DNA of 64,000 nt from Herbidospora cretacea (GCF_001570605.1 NZ_BBXG01000002.1:464922-528921), one strand, 5' to 3'. Positions 24,932 through 33,256 are shown, numbered from the stretch's first letter. The notes: a model not told the origin generated them from the sequence alone. Numbers and translations are program-made.

Positions 24932-25732
24932 TCAGGCGGTGAGCGCGCCGACCGCCGCGAACAGATAGAGGCAGCCGCCGATCGACACCGCCACGCCCGC
25001 GACGGCGGGGAGCCAGGCGGCCACCGCGGCGGCCGGTGACCAGCGGTGCGCGCGGCCGGCCAGCAGGCCGCCGCCCTTGATCGTCACGACGCCGACGGCG
25101 GTCAGAGTGGCCGCCATGCCGACCCCGAAGGCGATCACCAGGATGACGGCGTCCAGCGCCCGTCCGGTGAGCAGGCCGCTGACCAGCACGATGAACGCCG
25201 ACGGCGAGGGCAGCAGGCCGCCCGACAGGGCGAGCGCGACCAGCCCGCGCCGCGACCACGGATCGGTCGGCGACTCCGCTTCGGTTCCTGGATGGCCGTG
25301 CCCGTGGCCATGACCGTGGCCGTGCCCATGTCCGTGGCCGTGCCCGTAGGCGGTGACGCTTCTCCGTTCGCGCAGGTGGCGGTGGACGAGGTGGGCGCCG
25401 ACGCCGATCACGACCAGCCCGGCGAGGACCTGGAGCCAGGCGGTGATGCTCCTGGTGCCCAGACCGGCGACGTCGCTGAGTCCCACCCAGGCGAGCGCCA
25501 GGACCAGGACCGAGAAGGTGTGCATGACCGCCACGATCACGCCGAGCCGCACCGCGTCCCGGTAGCGGCCCCGGGTGCCGATCAGGTAGGCGGCGGTGAT
25601 GCTCTTGCCATGTCCGGGGGCCACCGCGTGGACCACGCCGACGCCCAGCGCGACCGCCAGGACCAGCCAGAACGCCGCGCCGCCGTCGAACATCGCGATC
25701 AGGCGGCTGTCCGGTCCGCCCATCTCGTTCAC
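24932..25732 (-). CDS. Nickel/cobalt efflux transporter (RcnA/NicO-like) with His-rich loop
   Basis: A 266-residue polytopic membrane protein with about six to seven hydrophobic segments. The first helix region VGVVHAVAPGHGKSITAAYLIG holds the HxxxPGHGK signature of NicO/RcnA-type nickel-cobalt exporters. A cytosolic or periplasmic loop near the middle has a run of Gly-His dipeptides (YGHGHGHGH...HPG), a probable metal-binding stretch. A second conserved motif SGGLLPSPSAFIVLVSG follows. The GTG start overlaps the TGA of the upstream gene (GTGA), so the two are translationally coupled. Likely role is Ni2+/Co2+ export; direction and metal cannot be proved from sequence. Confidence 0.85.
   Translation of the reverse strand: MNEMGGPDSRLIAMFDGGAAFWLVLAVALGVGVVHAVAPGHGKSITAAYLIGTRGRYRDAVRLGVIVAVMHTFSVLVLALAWVGLSDVAGLGTRSITAWLQVLAGLVVIGVGAHLVHRHLRERRSVTAYGHGHGHGHGHGHGHGHGHPGTEAESPTDPWSRRGLVALALSGGLLPSPSAFIVLVSGLLTGRALDAVILVIAFGVGMAATLTAVGVVTIKGGGLLAGRAHRWSPAAAVAAWLPAVAGVAVSIGGCLYLFAAVGALTA
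25302..25355 (-). repeat. Gly-His dipeptide repeat
   Basis: Imperfect CCGTGG/CCATGT hexanucleotide repeats in the exporter gene, encoding about nine Gly-His pairs. Such slippage-prone runs vary in length between strains. Confidence 0.8.
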
Positions 25733-26379
25733 GCCTGGCCGCCCTTCCGGCGGCGTACCCGCAGCACCACGAGGACCCCGGCGGCCGCGGCGGCGGTGCC
25801 GGCGGCGACGGTGGTGACGGCCGCCGTCGGGCCGCCGCCGGAGGCGGTGAAGCGGATCCGGGTGGTCTTCCGCTGCGCGGTGTAGAGCGTCTGGGCCGGG
25901 GTGGCGGGGGTCTCGGAGGTCAGCATGGTGCGGTAGTTCTCGTCGAGGTCGGTGAGGGCGTTCACCGTGACGTCGAGGTCTACGGCCGGGTAGGGGCAGT
26001 CGAAGGTGAGCCGGGCGCCCTGGGCGAGCACCTGCTCCAGCGACTCCAGTTCGCCGGGGCACGGCGTGCCGCCCTGCGCGACGGTGATGCGGCCGAGCAG
26101 GTAGTCCCGGACGGCCGTGGACCGCTGAAGTTTCTGCTCGCCGGTGAGGTCGGTGGACACCGGCCCGGTGACCGGGTTCTCGAACGCGCCGAGCGACTGG
26201 CCGAGCGCGACCCAGTCGTCCTCGGCGGCCAGCCAGGCGATGGCCACGCGCGAGCCGTCGACGCTGATCCGCGCCGTCGACGGCGGGCCGAAGGGGTGAG
26301 CGGCGGCGGGCGCCACCGGCACGGCGGCCACCGCCGCCCCGGCGAGCAGCGCGCCCGCCAGACGGGTACGGAAGGTCAC
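25729..26379 (-). CDS. Secreted, membrane-tethered partner of the Ni/Co exporter
   Basis: A 216-residue protein with an N-terminal signal peptide (RLAGALLAGAAVAAVPVAPAAAHP), an extracytoplasmic beta-rich domain (ARISVDGSRVAIAWLAAEDDW, LTFDCPYPAVDLDVTVNAL, ENYRTML) and a C-terminal transmembrane helix followed by RVRRRKGG, which fixes it outside-in. Proteins of this kind are regularly encoded directly upstream of NicO-like transporters in actinomycetes; their role, perhaps metal handling or complex assembly, is not established. Stop and the next start overlap by four bases. Confidence 0.8.
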   Translation of the reverse strand: MTFRTRLAGALLAGAAVAAVPVAPAAAHPFGPPSTARISVDGSRVAIAWLAAEDDWVALGQSLGAFENPVTGPVSTDLTGEQKLQRSTAVRDYLLGRITVAQGGTPCPGELESLEQVLAQGARLTFDCPYPAVDLDVTVNALTDLDENYRTMLTSETPATPAQTLYTAQRKTTRIRFTASGGGPTAAVTTVAAGTAAAAAGVLVVLRVRRRKGGQA

Positions 26380-26400
26380 GGGGTCTCCTGTCGGGCGGAG

Positions 26401-26428
26401 CCGGGCCGGCGGTAACGCGCCGGCCCGG
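26401..26428 (-). terminator. Terminator of the phosphatase gene
   Basis: Perfect 11-base arms CCGGGCCGGCG (26401-26411) and CGCCGGCCCGG (26418-26428), 6-base loop, eight bases beyond the stop at 26437. It lies between the phosphatase and the downstream exporter pair, separating two transcription units on the same strand. Confidence 0.7.
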
Positions 26429-26436
26429 TCCGGGTG

Positions 26437-28107
26437 CTACTTGACGGTGATCACCGGGCTGGTGATCTTCTGGGTGGCGCTCTCCAGGAGCACCCGGTAG
26501 GTGCTGTCCTTGTCGAGGTCGGCCGGCAGCGTGAACCCGTAGGTCAGCTTGCCCAGGGCGTCGGCGGTCTGGGTGCCGACGTAGGCGCGGCTGTCGACGG
26601 TGCCCTTGGTGCGGACGAGGTAGACCTTGACCTTCTCGGCGGGGTCGTAGCCGAACGCGGTGGCGGTGAGCTGCTCGCCCGGCTGGACGCTGGTCTTGTC
26701 CACGGTGACCTGCTCGCCGGTGTTGCCGGTGCCGAGCTCGGTGACGGTGCGCTCACCGGCGTCGTTCTTGCGGATCACGAAGCCGTCGTGGTGCTCGCCG
26801 TTGGCGTAGCGGGCCTCGAAGCGGATCTGGTCCTGGTCGACGTCGATCATCTGGTAGAGCTGCGTGTTCTCGCTGGTGCTGATCACCTCGGCGCCGTTGC
26901 CGGTCCAGTTCACGCCACCGTTGAGCTCGTACATCTTGCCGCCGGAGACCGACACCACGTACGAGACGCCGTTGTGCGTGGTCGCCGACTGGCGGGCGGA
27001 CTTCAGGTTGCCGCGGCCGTAGGAGTGGTCGTGGCCCTGGAGCACCAGGTCGACGCCGTACTTCTCGAACAGCGGGGCCCACTGGGCGCGGACGACCGGG
27101 TTGTTGCGGGTGCCGGTGTTGGAGTAGACGGGGTGGTGGAAGGTCACCACGGTCCACTTGTTCGGGTTGTCCTTGAGCAGGCCCTCCAGCCACGCCGTCT
27201 GCTTGGTCATCAGCTCGGGGATGGACTGCACGTTGGTGTTCAGGCCGATGAACCGCACGCCCTGGTAGTCCACGTAGTACGCGGTCTTGGCGATGTTCTG
27301 GGCGCTCGGGTAGTCGGTCCAGGCCGGGCCGTTGTCCGGGTAGGGGAACTGCGGGACCCAGAACGACGACAGCGAGGTGCCGCTGTACTCGTGGTTACCG
27401 GTGATGGAGAGGTTGTTGACCTGGCTGTCGATGAAGCCGCCGGCCTTGAACCACTGGCCCCACTGCTCCTCGCTGTTGGCGGAGTCGATGAGGTCACCGG
27501 CGTTGACGATCATCTTCGCCTGCGGCCGGTCGGCGAACGCCTGGCGGAACACGCGGGGGAGGGCCGAGTCGATGTAGTTCTGCGCGTCGCCGTAGTAGAT
27601 GAAGGAGAACGGCTGGAAACCGGCGGCGGCGGTGGTGAAGTCGTTCCACTCGGTCCAGTTGGTGCCGTCGCCGACGCGGTAGGTGTACCGGGTGGCGGGC
27701 TTCAGGCCGGTGAACTCGACGGTGTGGTAGGTCGAGGCGTACCCGAGGGTGGTGTTGACCGGGGTGCTCGACTGCGCCTTCACGTTGGTGACGGCGCCGG
27801 CGGCGGGGGCGACCTCGCCCAGCGCGCGAGGCGACTCCAGGATCTCGGCCTGGGCGAACTCGGCGGTGGTCTCGGCGCGCCAGGTGACCTTCTGCGACGA
27901 GGAGGGCGTCGTGGTCGGGGTGAGGATGACCCGGTCGGGCACCGGGGTGGGCTTGTGGATCTCGGCGGCGGGGAACTTCGGCGGTGCGGCGGCGCCGAAC
28001 GCCATCGGGGTGAAGGCCAGACCGCCGACGAGCAGCGCGCTGGCGCCGATCACGGTCAGTTTGGCCTTCCGGGTCCGCAGGGACCAGGGTCGGGTGGCGT
28101 CACTCAC
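26437..28107 (-). CDS. Secreted purple acid phosphatase-like metallophosphoesterase
   Basis: A 556-residue exported enzyme with an N-terminal signal-anchor or Sec/Tat-type signal (RTRKAKLTVIGASALLVGGLAF). About residues 60-175 form a fibronectin-III/PAP N-terminal domain (TVEFTGLKPATRYTYRVGDG). The metallophosphoesterase core shows in order: FIYYGDAQ, VNAGDLID, SITGNHEYSG, TFHHPVYSNTG and LQGHDHSYGRG, which give the metal-binding Asp, Asn and His set. A C-terminal Ig-like domain (about 465-556) ends SPVITVK. The enzyme probably releases phosphate from organic esters outside the cell. The start is ambiguous: GTG 28107 has AGGAG about 13 bases upstream; GTG 28119 and an ATG at 28176 are alternatives. 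Confidence 0.9.
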   Translation of the reverse strand: MSDATRPWSLRTRKAKLTVIGASALLVGGLAFTPMAFGAAAPPKFPAAEIHKPTPVPDRVILTPTTTPSSSQKVTWRAETTAEFAQAEILESPRALGEVAPAAGAVTNVKAQSSTPVNTTLGYASTYHTVEFTGLKPATRYTYRVGDGTNWTEWNDFTTAAAGFQPFSFIYYGDAQNYIDSALPRVFRQAFADRPQAKMIVNAGDLIDSANSEEQWGQWFKAGGFIDSQVNNLSITGNHEYSGTSLSSFWVPQFPYPDNGPAWTDYPSAQNIAKTAYYVDYQGVRFIGLNTNVQSIPELMTKQTAWLEGLLKDNPNKWTVVTFHHPVYSNTGTRNNPVVRAQWAPLFEKYGVDLVLQGHDHSYGRGNLKSARQSATTHNGVSYVVSVSGGKMYELNGGVNWTGNGAEVISTSENTQLYQMIDVDQDQIRFEARYANGEHHDGFVIRKNDAGERTVTELGTGNTGEQVTVDKTSVQPGEQLTATAFGYDPAEKVKVYLVRTKGTVDSRAYVGTQTADALGKLTYGFTLPADLDKDSTYRVLLESATQKITSPVITVK

Positions 28108-28327
28108 GTCGAGCTTCACTCCTGAGTAAGGGGACTGCACCCCACCGAGGGAGCACGGGGGGATGTCCGAATCCACGCAGAATCGGTTGACCGGAGATCG
28201 GCCAGAACCTTGCCGCGACGTGAACTGACGATCTCCGCTGAGCCGTTGTGAGCAACGTCACCCCAGGTCAGGCTGGGGCAGCCGAGCCGTCATCCACCTG
28301 ACACCCGGCGTTGGAGTGCTATTTCAC

Positions 28328-28825
28328 ATGATCCGCCAGCCTGAGCCGATGACTGCAGTCCGGTTCCGCATCCTGGCGATGGCGCCGGCCGTGCTGGCGC
28401 TCGGCACGCTCTTCGTCGTCCCTGTCCCGCCGGCCGTGGACAAGGGCGACGACTTCATGACGCCGGAGACGACCGGAGTGCTCAACCTGGAAGCGGGCGA
28501 GTGCTTCACCGATCCGGAGTACTCCCCGGCGGCGGGCGAGGAGATCGTCCTCTACACGCCCTGCGACCAGCACGCCGACAACCAGTCCTACGGTTTCGTG
28601 CATGCCGAGGACGGGACCTACGACCGCGCCGCGCTGGCCGAGTTCGGCTGGAGCAGCTGCAAGCGGGGGTTCGCGCACTACTGGCCGGGCGAGGCGGGGT
28701 CGGGGCTGGACTACTTCCCGATCCTGCCCACCGCCGAGACCTGGGCGGACGGCGACCGCGACGTCATGTGCGTGGTCTACGACCCCCGGGGCGAACTGGG
28801 CGGCTCGAAGCTGCCCCGGGCCTGA
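28328..28825 (+). CDS. Secreted/membrane-anchored small protein (septum-formation-like domain)
   Basis: A 165-residue protein with an N-terminal hydrophobic segment (RILAMAPAVLALGTLFVVPV), then an extracytoplasmic domain with LEAGECFTDPEYSPA, VLYTPCDQHADNQSYGFVHA, WSSCKRGFAHYWPG and DVMCVVYDP. The four Cys spaced this way and the CxDP-like opening resemble the septum formation (Septum_form) domain common in actinomycete membrane proteins. The ATG at 28328 has GGAG about 12 bases upstream; ATG 28349 is an alternative. It stands alone, with a short hairpin CCCCAG/CTGGGG (28261-28278) upstream. The exact function is unknown. Confidence 0.75.
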   Translation: MIRQPEPMTAVRFRILAMAPAVLALGTLFVVPVPPAVDKGDDFMTPETTGVLNLEAGECFTDPEYSPAAGEEIVLYTPCDQHADNQSYGFVHAEDGTYDRAALAEFGWSSCKRGFAHYWPGEAGSGLDYFPILPTAETWADGDRDVMCVVYDPRGELGGSKLPRA

Positions 28826-28841
28826 TCCTCCTCGCCGGGAC

Positions 28842-28872
28842 TTGCATCCGGTACCCGGGTACAGGCTTACCG
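28842..28872 (+). promoter_or_regulatory. MerR-type promoter with dyad in a 19-base spacer
   Basis: TTGCAT (28842-28847) and TTACCG (28867-28872) are separated by 19 bases, the over-long spacer typical of MerR-activated promoters. A perfect 12-base palindrome GTACCCGGGTAC (28851-28862) lies inside the spacer. The ATG of the next gene begins only eight bases after the -10, so the transcript is probably leaderless. Confidence 0.72.
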
Positions 28873-28879
28873 TCGGGTC

Positions 28880-29206
28880 ATGACCCACGACGCATGGGTG
28901 CCCGCCGCGTGCACCCTGCCGATCGCCGAGAGGCCGCTGCGGCTGGACGAGTTCGGCGGGCTGTTCGGCGAAGCGGTGACCTCGATGAGCAGGCCCCAAG
29001 CTGACCGGCTCAGGCTGGATCTCGTCTTCAGCCCGGAGACCGCCGCCCGGACCGCCGGCCTGATCACCCGGGAGAGCCGCTGCTGCTCCTTCTTCGCCTT
29101 CACCCTGACCGTCGCCGGGGGGAGTCTCGCGCTGGAGGTGGCGGTGCCGCCGGAGCGGATCCCTGTCCTGGACGCGCTGGAGGAGTCCGGGCGGGCCCGG
29201 ACGTGA
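28880..29206 (+). CDS. Small Cys-containing protein of MerR operon
   Basis: A 108-residue cytosolic protein. Key features are Cys11 and the vicinal pair Cys68-Cys69 in ESRCCSFFAFTLTV, followed by a beta-strand-like GGSLALEVAVP. It is the first gene behind a MerR-type promoter and overlaps the MerR gene by four bases (GTGA). Similar small proteins with an RCCSFF segment are found next to MerR genes in actinomycetes; they may bind the same thiophilic metal or oxidant, but no activity is known to me. With no room for a ribosome site, translation is probably leaderless. Confidence 0.78.
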   Translation: MTHDAWVPAACTLPIAERPLRLDEFGGLFGEAVTSMSRPQADRLRLDLVFSPETAARTAGLITRESRCCSFFAFTLTVAGGSLALEVAVPPERIPVLDALEESGRART

Positions 29207-29610
29207 GGCCGTACCTGCGGAGCGGGGAGGTCGCCGAGCGGGCCGGGGTCAATCCGCAGACCCTGCGCTACTACGAGCGCCGGGGCCTGATCGCCGAACC
29301 CCGGCGCAGTCCCGGCGGGCACCGCGCGTACCCGCCGGAGACGGTCGCCCTGCTGAACGTGATCAAGGCGGCCCAGCGGCTCGGCTTCACCCTGGATGAG
29401 GTCGCCGACCTGATCGACACCGGGCGGCGCGGCCGTTCCACGCCCGATCTGCGGGCCCGCGCCGTGGCCAAGATCGCGGAGGTGGACGCGCGCATCGCCG
29501 ACCTGACCACGGTCCGGGGCGCGCTCGACCAGGTGATCAGGGCGGGCTGCGACAGCCTGACCGACTGCACCTGCCCGGACTGCCCGCTGCCGCAGGCCGA
29601 TCTCACCTGA
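29203..29610 (+). CDS. MerR family regulator with C-terminal Cys cluster
   Basis: A 135-residue MerR protein. DNA-binding part: SGEVAERAGVNPQTLRYYERRGLIAEPRRSPGGHRAY (residues 7-43), then the dimerisation helix to about 112. The C-terminus carries Cys115, Cys122, Cys124 and Cys127 (AGCDSLTDCTCPDCPLP), a metal- or thiol-sensing cluster. Mercury-type MerR normally also has a Cys near position 82, which is absent here, so Hg(II) specificity is doubtful; other soft metals or redox signals are possible. It is coupled to the small Cys protein and very likely autoregulates through the 19-base-spacer promoter. Its 3' end overlaps the ECF sigma gene convergently. Confidence 0.9.
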   Translation: MRPYLRSGEVAERAGVNPQTLRYYERRGLIAEPRRSPGGHRAYPPETVALLNVIKAAQRLGFTLDEVADLIDTGRRGRSTPDLRARAVAKIAEVDARIADLTTVRGALDQVIRAGCDSLTDCTCPDCPLPQADLT

Positions 29611-30577
29611 GCTGCTCCGTGCCGTCGGCCGGGAGGCGCTCCGGCAGGCCCAGCGCGGGGAACCGGTCGGCGTGGAAGGTGAGGATCTCGGTGATCAGCC
29701 CGCCGGAGACGCGCAGGGCGTCGACCGTCAGCGGCAGGTACGCGCCCTCCCGCTCGCGCCAGTGGTAGAAGGCGACGGCGGGTTGCCGGTTCACGGCGGC
29801 GGGGACGGCGCGCAGGCCCGTCATCTCCGGGAAGCCGTCCTTTATCCAGTCGTTCACCACCGCTTCGCGGCCGACGCACAGGCCCGGGGTGGGCGGCATC
29901 GAGCAGCGGACGTCGTCGCGGAGCATCCCGGCGAGCGCGTCGACGTCGGTGGCCACGCTGGCGTCGGTGAAGCGGCGGACCAGGTCGCGGGTCGCGGCGT
30001 CTTCTTCACCGCCCGTCCAGTCCTGCCGTTCGGCGGGCAGGTGCTCGCGCATGCCGGCGCGGGCCCTTTGCAGGGCGCTGTTCACGGAGTTGACGGAGTC
30101 GCCGAGGAGCTCGGCGACGTCCTTGGCGGGCCAGCCGAGCACGTCGCGCAGGACCAGCACGGCCCTCGGGCGCGGTGCGAGGTGCTGGACCGCGATCAGG
30201 TAGGCCAGCTCGATCGTCTCCCGCGCGACGGCGACGGTCTCCGGCTCGTCGGCGTCCCCGGCGGGCAGCTCGTCGAGCAGCCGGTCGGGGTAGGGCTGGA
30301 GCCACGGCACCTCGCCGCCGGTCGCGGGCTGCGGGCGGAGCTTGGCGAGCAGGTCGAGGCAGGCGTTGGTGGCGATCCGGTAGAGCCAGGCCCGGAACGT
30401 CGACCTCCCCTCGAAGGTCTCCCGCCGCCGCCAGGCCCGCAGGAACGTCTCCTGCACGGTGTCCTCGGCGTCCTCGAACGATCCGAGCATCCGGTAGCAG
30501 TGGACGTGCAGCTCCCGGCGGTGCCGCTCGGCCAGCCCGGTGAACTCCAGCTCCTCCGACCGCGTGTCCGCACTCAT
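29603..30577 (-). CDS. ECF RNA polymerase sigma factor with C-terminal SnoaL-like domain
   Basis: A 324-residue sigma factor. Region 2: LHVHCYRMLGSFEDAEDTVQETFLRAWRRRETFEGRSTFRAWLYRIATNACLDLL (about 24-78). Region 4: LPPRAVLVLRDVLGWP-like segment and DVAELLGDSVNSVNSALQRARAGM (about 135-178). From about residue 195 a SnoaL/NTF2-like domain follows (DLVRRFTDASVATDVDALAGMLRDDV, FHADRFPALGLPERLP). This is the SigG/SigJ-like (ECF56/ECF41 type) layout in which the extra domain modulates activity instead of an anti-sigma factor. ATG 30577 is preferred over GTG 30580 as AAGGA is then correctly spaced. No anti-sigma gene is adjacent. Confidence 0.9.
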   Translation of the reverse strand: MSADTRSEELEFTGLAERHRRELHVHCYRMLGSFEDAEDTVQETFLRAWRRRETFEGRSTFRAWLYRIATNACLDLLAKLRPQPATGGEVPWLQPYPDRLLDELPAGDADEPETVAVARETIELAYLIAVQHLAPRPRAVLVLRDVLGWPAKDVAELLGDSVNSVNSALQRARAGMREHLPAERQDWTGGEEDAATRDLVRRFTDASVATDVDALAGMLRDDVRCSMPPTPGLCVGREAVVNDWIKDGFPEMTGLRAVPAAVNRQPAVAFYHWREREGAYLPLTVDALRVSGGLITEILTFHADRFPALGLPERLPADGTEQLR

Positions 30578-30647
30578 CACGTCATCCTTTCTCGTCGGGT
30601 CCCTTCGTACATGTGACGGGTGCGGACGCGGGAACTCATCACTCGGG

Positions 30648-32102
30648 TCAGTTCACCTGGAAGACGGTGAGGACGGCGGCGTGGTCGGAGGTGGCGGTGT
30701 CCACCGTCTCGGAGGACACGACGGTGAGAGGGCCCCGGTAGTGGACGAAGTCGATGCGGTCCTGGGGTTCCGGCTCACCGGCGTGGGAGTCGTAGCCGTA
30801 GCCGCCGGTGAAGGTCGCGTAGACCGTGGACCAGGTGGTGCCCGGGTGGGTCGACGGGTTCGGGTGGGCCTGGCGGTAGGAGTCGGTGAGGCCCGCGCCG
30901 GCCGGGACCGTCGAGGTGGGCCACGGGACGGCGCCGTAGCCACAGCGGGAGTCGGCCGACGTCCAGTCGAGGTGGGAAGGGGCGTTGAAGTCGCCCGTCA
31001 GCAGGACCGGGGTGGTGGCCGAGGCGGCGAGATCGGCGGACATGGCCGTGACGATGCTGTTGATCTGTCCGGTACGACCTGAGCTCGACTCCCGCTTGAG
31101 CAGCTGCTGAACGGTCATCCGGCCGAAGCAGGCGTCGTACGGGCCGTAAGGGGTGTAGCCGAGGTGGGCGCTCCAGAGCCGGAGGGAGCGCGCGCCCAGA
31201 TTGATCTTCGCGGCGACCGCGCTGCCCGCGACGGTCGGCGTGGTGCCGGTGATCGGATAGCGGCTGAGGACGGCGGTGTCGGAGTTCTGGAAGTACGACC
31301 AGCCGAGGGCCGTGGCGAGCGTCTGGGCGGCCGAGCCCTGGTTCTCCTGGATCCCGACCACGTCGACGTCGCGTTCGAGCAGGAACTTCAGCTGCTTCTC
31401 CAGCCCGCCGGCCACCTGGGTGCCGCCGTGCCAGAGGTTCCAGCTCACCGCCTTGACCTGCGGCACCAGCGGTCCCGACTGGACCCGGACGGTCACGGTC
31501 GCGGTGGCCGTACCGGACGAGGTGGTGGCCCTGATCCCCACGACGGCGTCGCCGGCGGCGGCCGGCGTCCCGCTGACGGCCCCCGAGGAGGAGACCGAGA
31601 CCCAGGCCGGACCGGAGGTCTTGGCGAACGTGGCCCCCGGGACGAGCCCGCCGACCGTTGCCGCGTAGGCCGCGCCGACCTTGGCGTTGCGCAGGGTGAA
31701 CGCGGAGGCGGGGAAGCGCGGTGCGGCGTCGCTGGTGATCCGCACCGGGACGGGCTGGGCCAGCCAGGTGTAGCCGTCGTTGTACAGGTAGTAGACGATG
31801 TAGTCGCCCGCGCTCAGCCCCGCCGTCGACAGGGCGGCCGAGCCGCTGGAGCCTGACGTGTAGACCCAGGTCAGCGAAGGACCGACATAGGCCTGGTTGA
31901 CGGGCCCGTTGCCCGGGTTCCGGTAGAGGCCCACCCAGTTCTTGGCGTTGGGCCTGGTCGTGGTGTAACCGAACCGGATGTCGGACCCGGCCGTGACGGA
32001 CGCCGACGTCACCGTCAGCGTCCCGTCGGCGGCGGCTCGGGCGGGGTGGACGGTCAGGGCGACGGCCAGGACGGCCAGCACCAGGGCGAGGAGGCGTCGC
32101 AT
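30648..32102 (-). CDS. Secreted endonuclease/exonuclease/phosphatase-fold protein
   Basis: A 484-residue exported protein. Signal peptide RRLLALVLAVLAVALTVHPARAAA. Residues 25-120 resemble an SKICH/CALCOCO-like beta domain (VGLYRNPGNGPVNQAYVG); 130-215 is a putative Ig (He_PIG) domain (GAVSGTPAAAGDAVVG). The catalytic EEP domain from about 220 to the end shows VSWNLWHGG, VVGIQENQG, LSRYPI, WSAHLG, LLTGDFNAPSH, DRIDFVHY and TSDHAAV, giving the Asn, Glu, Asp and His set. It could cut nucleic acid, phosphoinositides or sphingomyelin-like lipids; DNA or phosphoester substrate cannot be chosen. ATG 32102 has GGGAG upstream. Confidence 0.88.
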   Translation of the reverse strand: MRRLLALVLAVLAVALTVHPARAAADGTLTVTSASVTAGSDIRFGYTTTRPNAKNWVGLYRNPGNGPVNQAYVGPSLTWVYTSGSSGSAALSTAGLSAGDYIVYYLYNDGYTWLAQPVPVRITSDAAPRFPASAFTLRNAKVGAAYAATVGGLVPGATFAKTSGPAWVSVSSSGAVSGTPAAAGDAVVGIRATTSSGTATATVTVRVQSGPLVPQVKAVSWNLWHGGTQVAGGLEKQLKFLLERDVDVVGIQENQGSAAQTLATALGWSYFQNSDTAVLSRYPITGTTPTVAGSAVAAKINLGARSLRLWSAHLGYTPYGPYDACFGRMTVQQLLKRESSSGRTGQINSIVTAMSADLAASATTPVLLTGDFNAPSHLDWTSADSRCGYGAVPWPTSTVPAGAGLTDSYRQAHPNPSTHPGTTWSTVYATFTGGYGYDSHAGEPEPQDRIDFVHYRGPLTVVSSETVDTATSDHAAVLTVFQVN

Positions 32103-32229
32103 GCGTGCTCCCAGGGGCGAGGATGGCGGGACGCCCGTGATCGTCCGCATCCGGCGTGCCCGCCACGTGACATCCGGGCCGCGCCGAGCCGAACCACGGC
32201 CCAACAGTGGGCGGCCTGCGGGCCAGGTG

Positions 32230-33153
32230 TCACCTCCTGACCAGGCTGTCCGCCGCCGCGAGGACGGCGTCCCTGGGCTCGCGCGGCCGCCAGCCCAGCA
32301 CCCGCCGCGCCTTCTCGCCGGAGACCTTCCTCTCATGGTCGGCGGCGGCCCCGGCGTCCTCGAAGGGGACCTCCAGGAGGGCGGCGATCTCCGACACTCG
32401 GAGCGCCGGCCCGCCGGAGAGCAGGAACCGCTGTCCCGCCGCCTCCGGCGTGGTCATCGCCATGACGTGGGCCTCGGCGACGTCGCGCACGTCCACGATC
32501 GGTATCCACAGGTCGGGGAGACCGGCCGTCTTCCGGTCGAGGATCAGCTGGACGATGTGGTTGGCCCCGGAGACCTCCGCGCCCAACCGCGGTCCCATCA
32601 CGGCGACCGGCAGCACGGTCACGAGTTCGGTCGAGCCGCCCTCGGCACCGATGAAGTCCCACGCCGCCCGCTCGGCCAGCGTCTTGCTCTTTCCGTAGGC
32701 GTCGATGCCCGGACCGTCCAGGACCGACCAGTCGTCCTCGGTGAAGACGTGGCCGGTCGGCGGGTGGCCCCAGCCGACGGCGTGGAAGGCCGAGGTGAGC
32801 ACGACCCGCCTGACCCCGGCGTCGCGGGCGGCCCGCAGCACCCGGAGCGTGCCCTCGCGGGCGGGAACGATCAGGTCGTTCTCGTCGGTGACGGCTCCCG
32901 GGCGCACGGGAGAGGCCACGTGGAGCACGAAGTCGCAGCCGCTGACGGCCTCGGCCCATCCCTCGTCGCTCATGAGGTCGGCCTCGGCGAAGCTCAGGTC
33001 GTCGCTGTCGGTGAGCACCGTGCGGACGGCACTCTCTTTGGCCGGTGATCGCACGGTCGTACGGACCAGATAGCCCTGGTCGAGAAGGCGCAGAATGCAG
33101 TGCCCGGCGATGAAACCGGACCCGCCGGTGACGAGAACGCGTTGCTTGGTCAT
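32230..33153 (-). CDS. NAD-dependent epimerase/dehydratase-type reductase
   Basis: A 307-residue extended SDR. N-terminal Rossmann motif VTGGSGFIAGHCILRLL, then LSFAEADLMSDEGW, VLHVASPVRPG, LTSAFHAVGWG and the catalytic YGKSKTLAERAAWDF. This pattern fits the dihydroflavonol-4-reductase-like aldehyde/ketone reductases. ATG 33153 is chosen; an in-frame GTG lies three codons upstream. It is divergent from an XRE regulator with about 100 bases between, a pair often seen in actinomycetes, so regulation by that protein is likely. Substrate unknown. Confidence 0.9.
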   Translation of the reverse strand: MTKQRVLVTGGSGFIAGHCILRLLDQGYLVRTTVRSPAKESAVRTVLTDSDDLSFAEADLMSDEGWAEAVSGCDFVLHVASPVRPGAVTDENDLIVPAREGTLRVLRAARDAGVRRVVLTSAFHAVGWGHPPTGHVFTEDDWSVLDGPGIDAYGKSKTLAERAAWDFIGAEGGSTELVTVLPVAVMGPRLGAEVSGANHIVQLILDRKTAGLPDLWIPIVDVRDVAEAHVMAMTTPEAAGQRFLLSGGPALRVSEIAALLEVPFEDAGAAADHERKVSGEKARRVLGWRPREPRDAVLAAADSLVRR

Positions 33154-33210
33154 GGCCGTCACGTTCGTCCCGGCGCGGGGACGCAGCCAGGTCCCCCGCG
33201 ACACTGGTAG

Positions 33211-33225
33211 TGACAGGGACAGTCA
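33211..33225. promoter_or_regulatory. Imperfect palindrome between reductase and XRE genes
   Basis: TGACAGGGACAGTCA has outer arms TGAC/GTCA and lies centrally in the divergent gap. It is a candidate operator of the XRE regulator; the inner positions do not all pair. Confidence 0.45.
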
Positions 33226-33256
33226 GGCGCCCGGCGGCCGACATTAGCGTGGAGAC

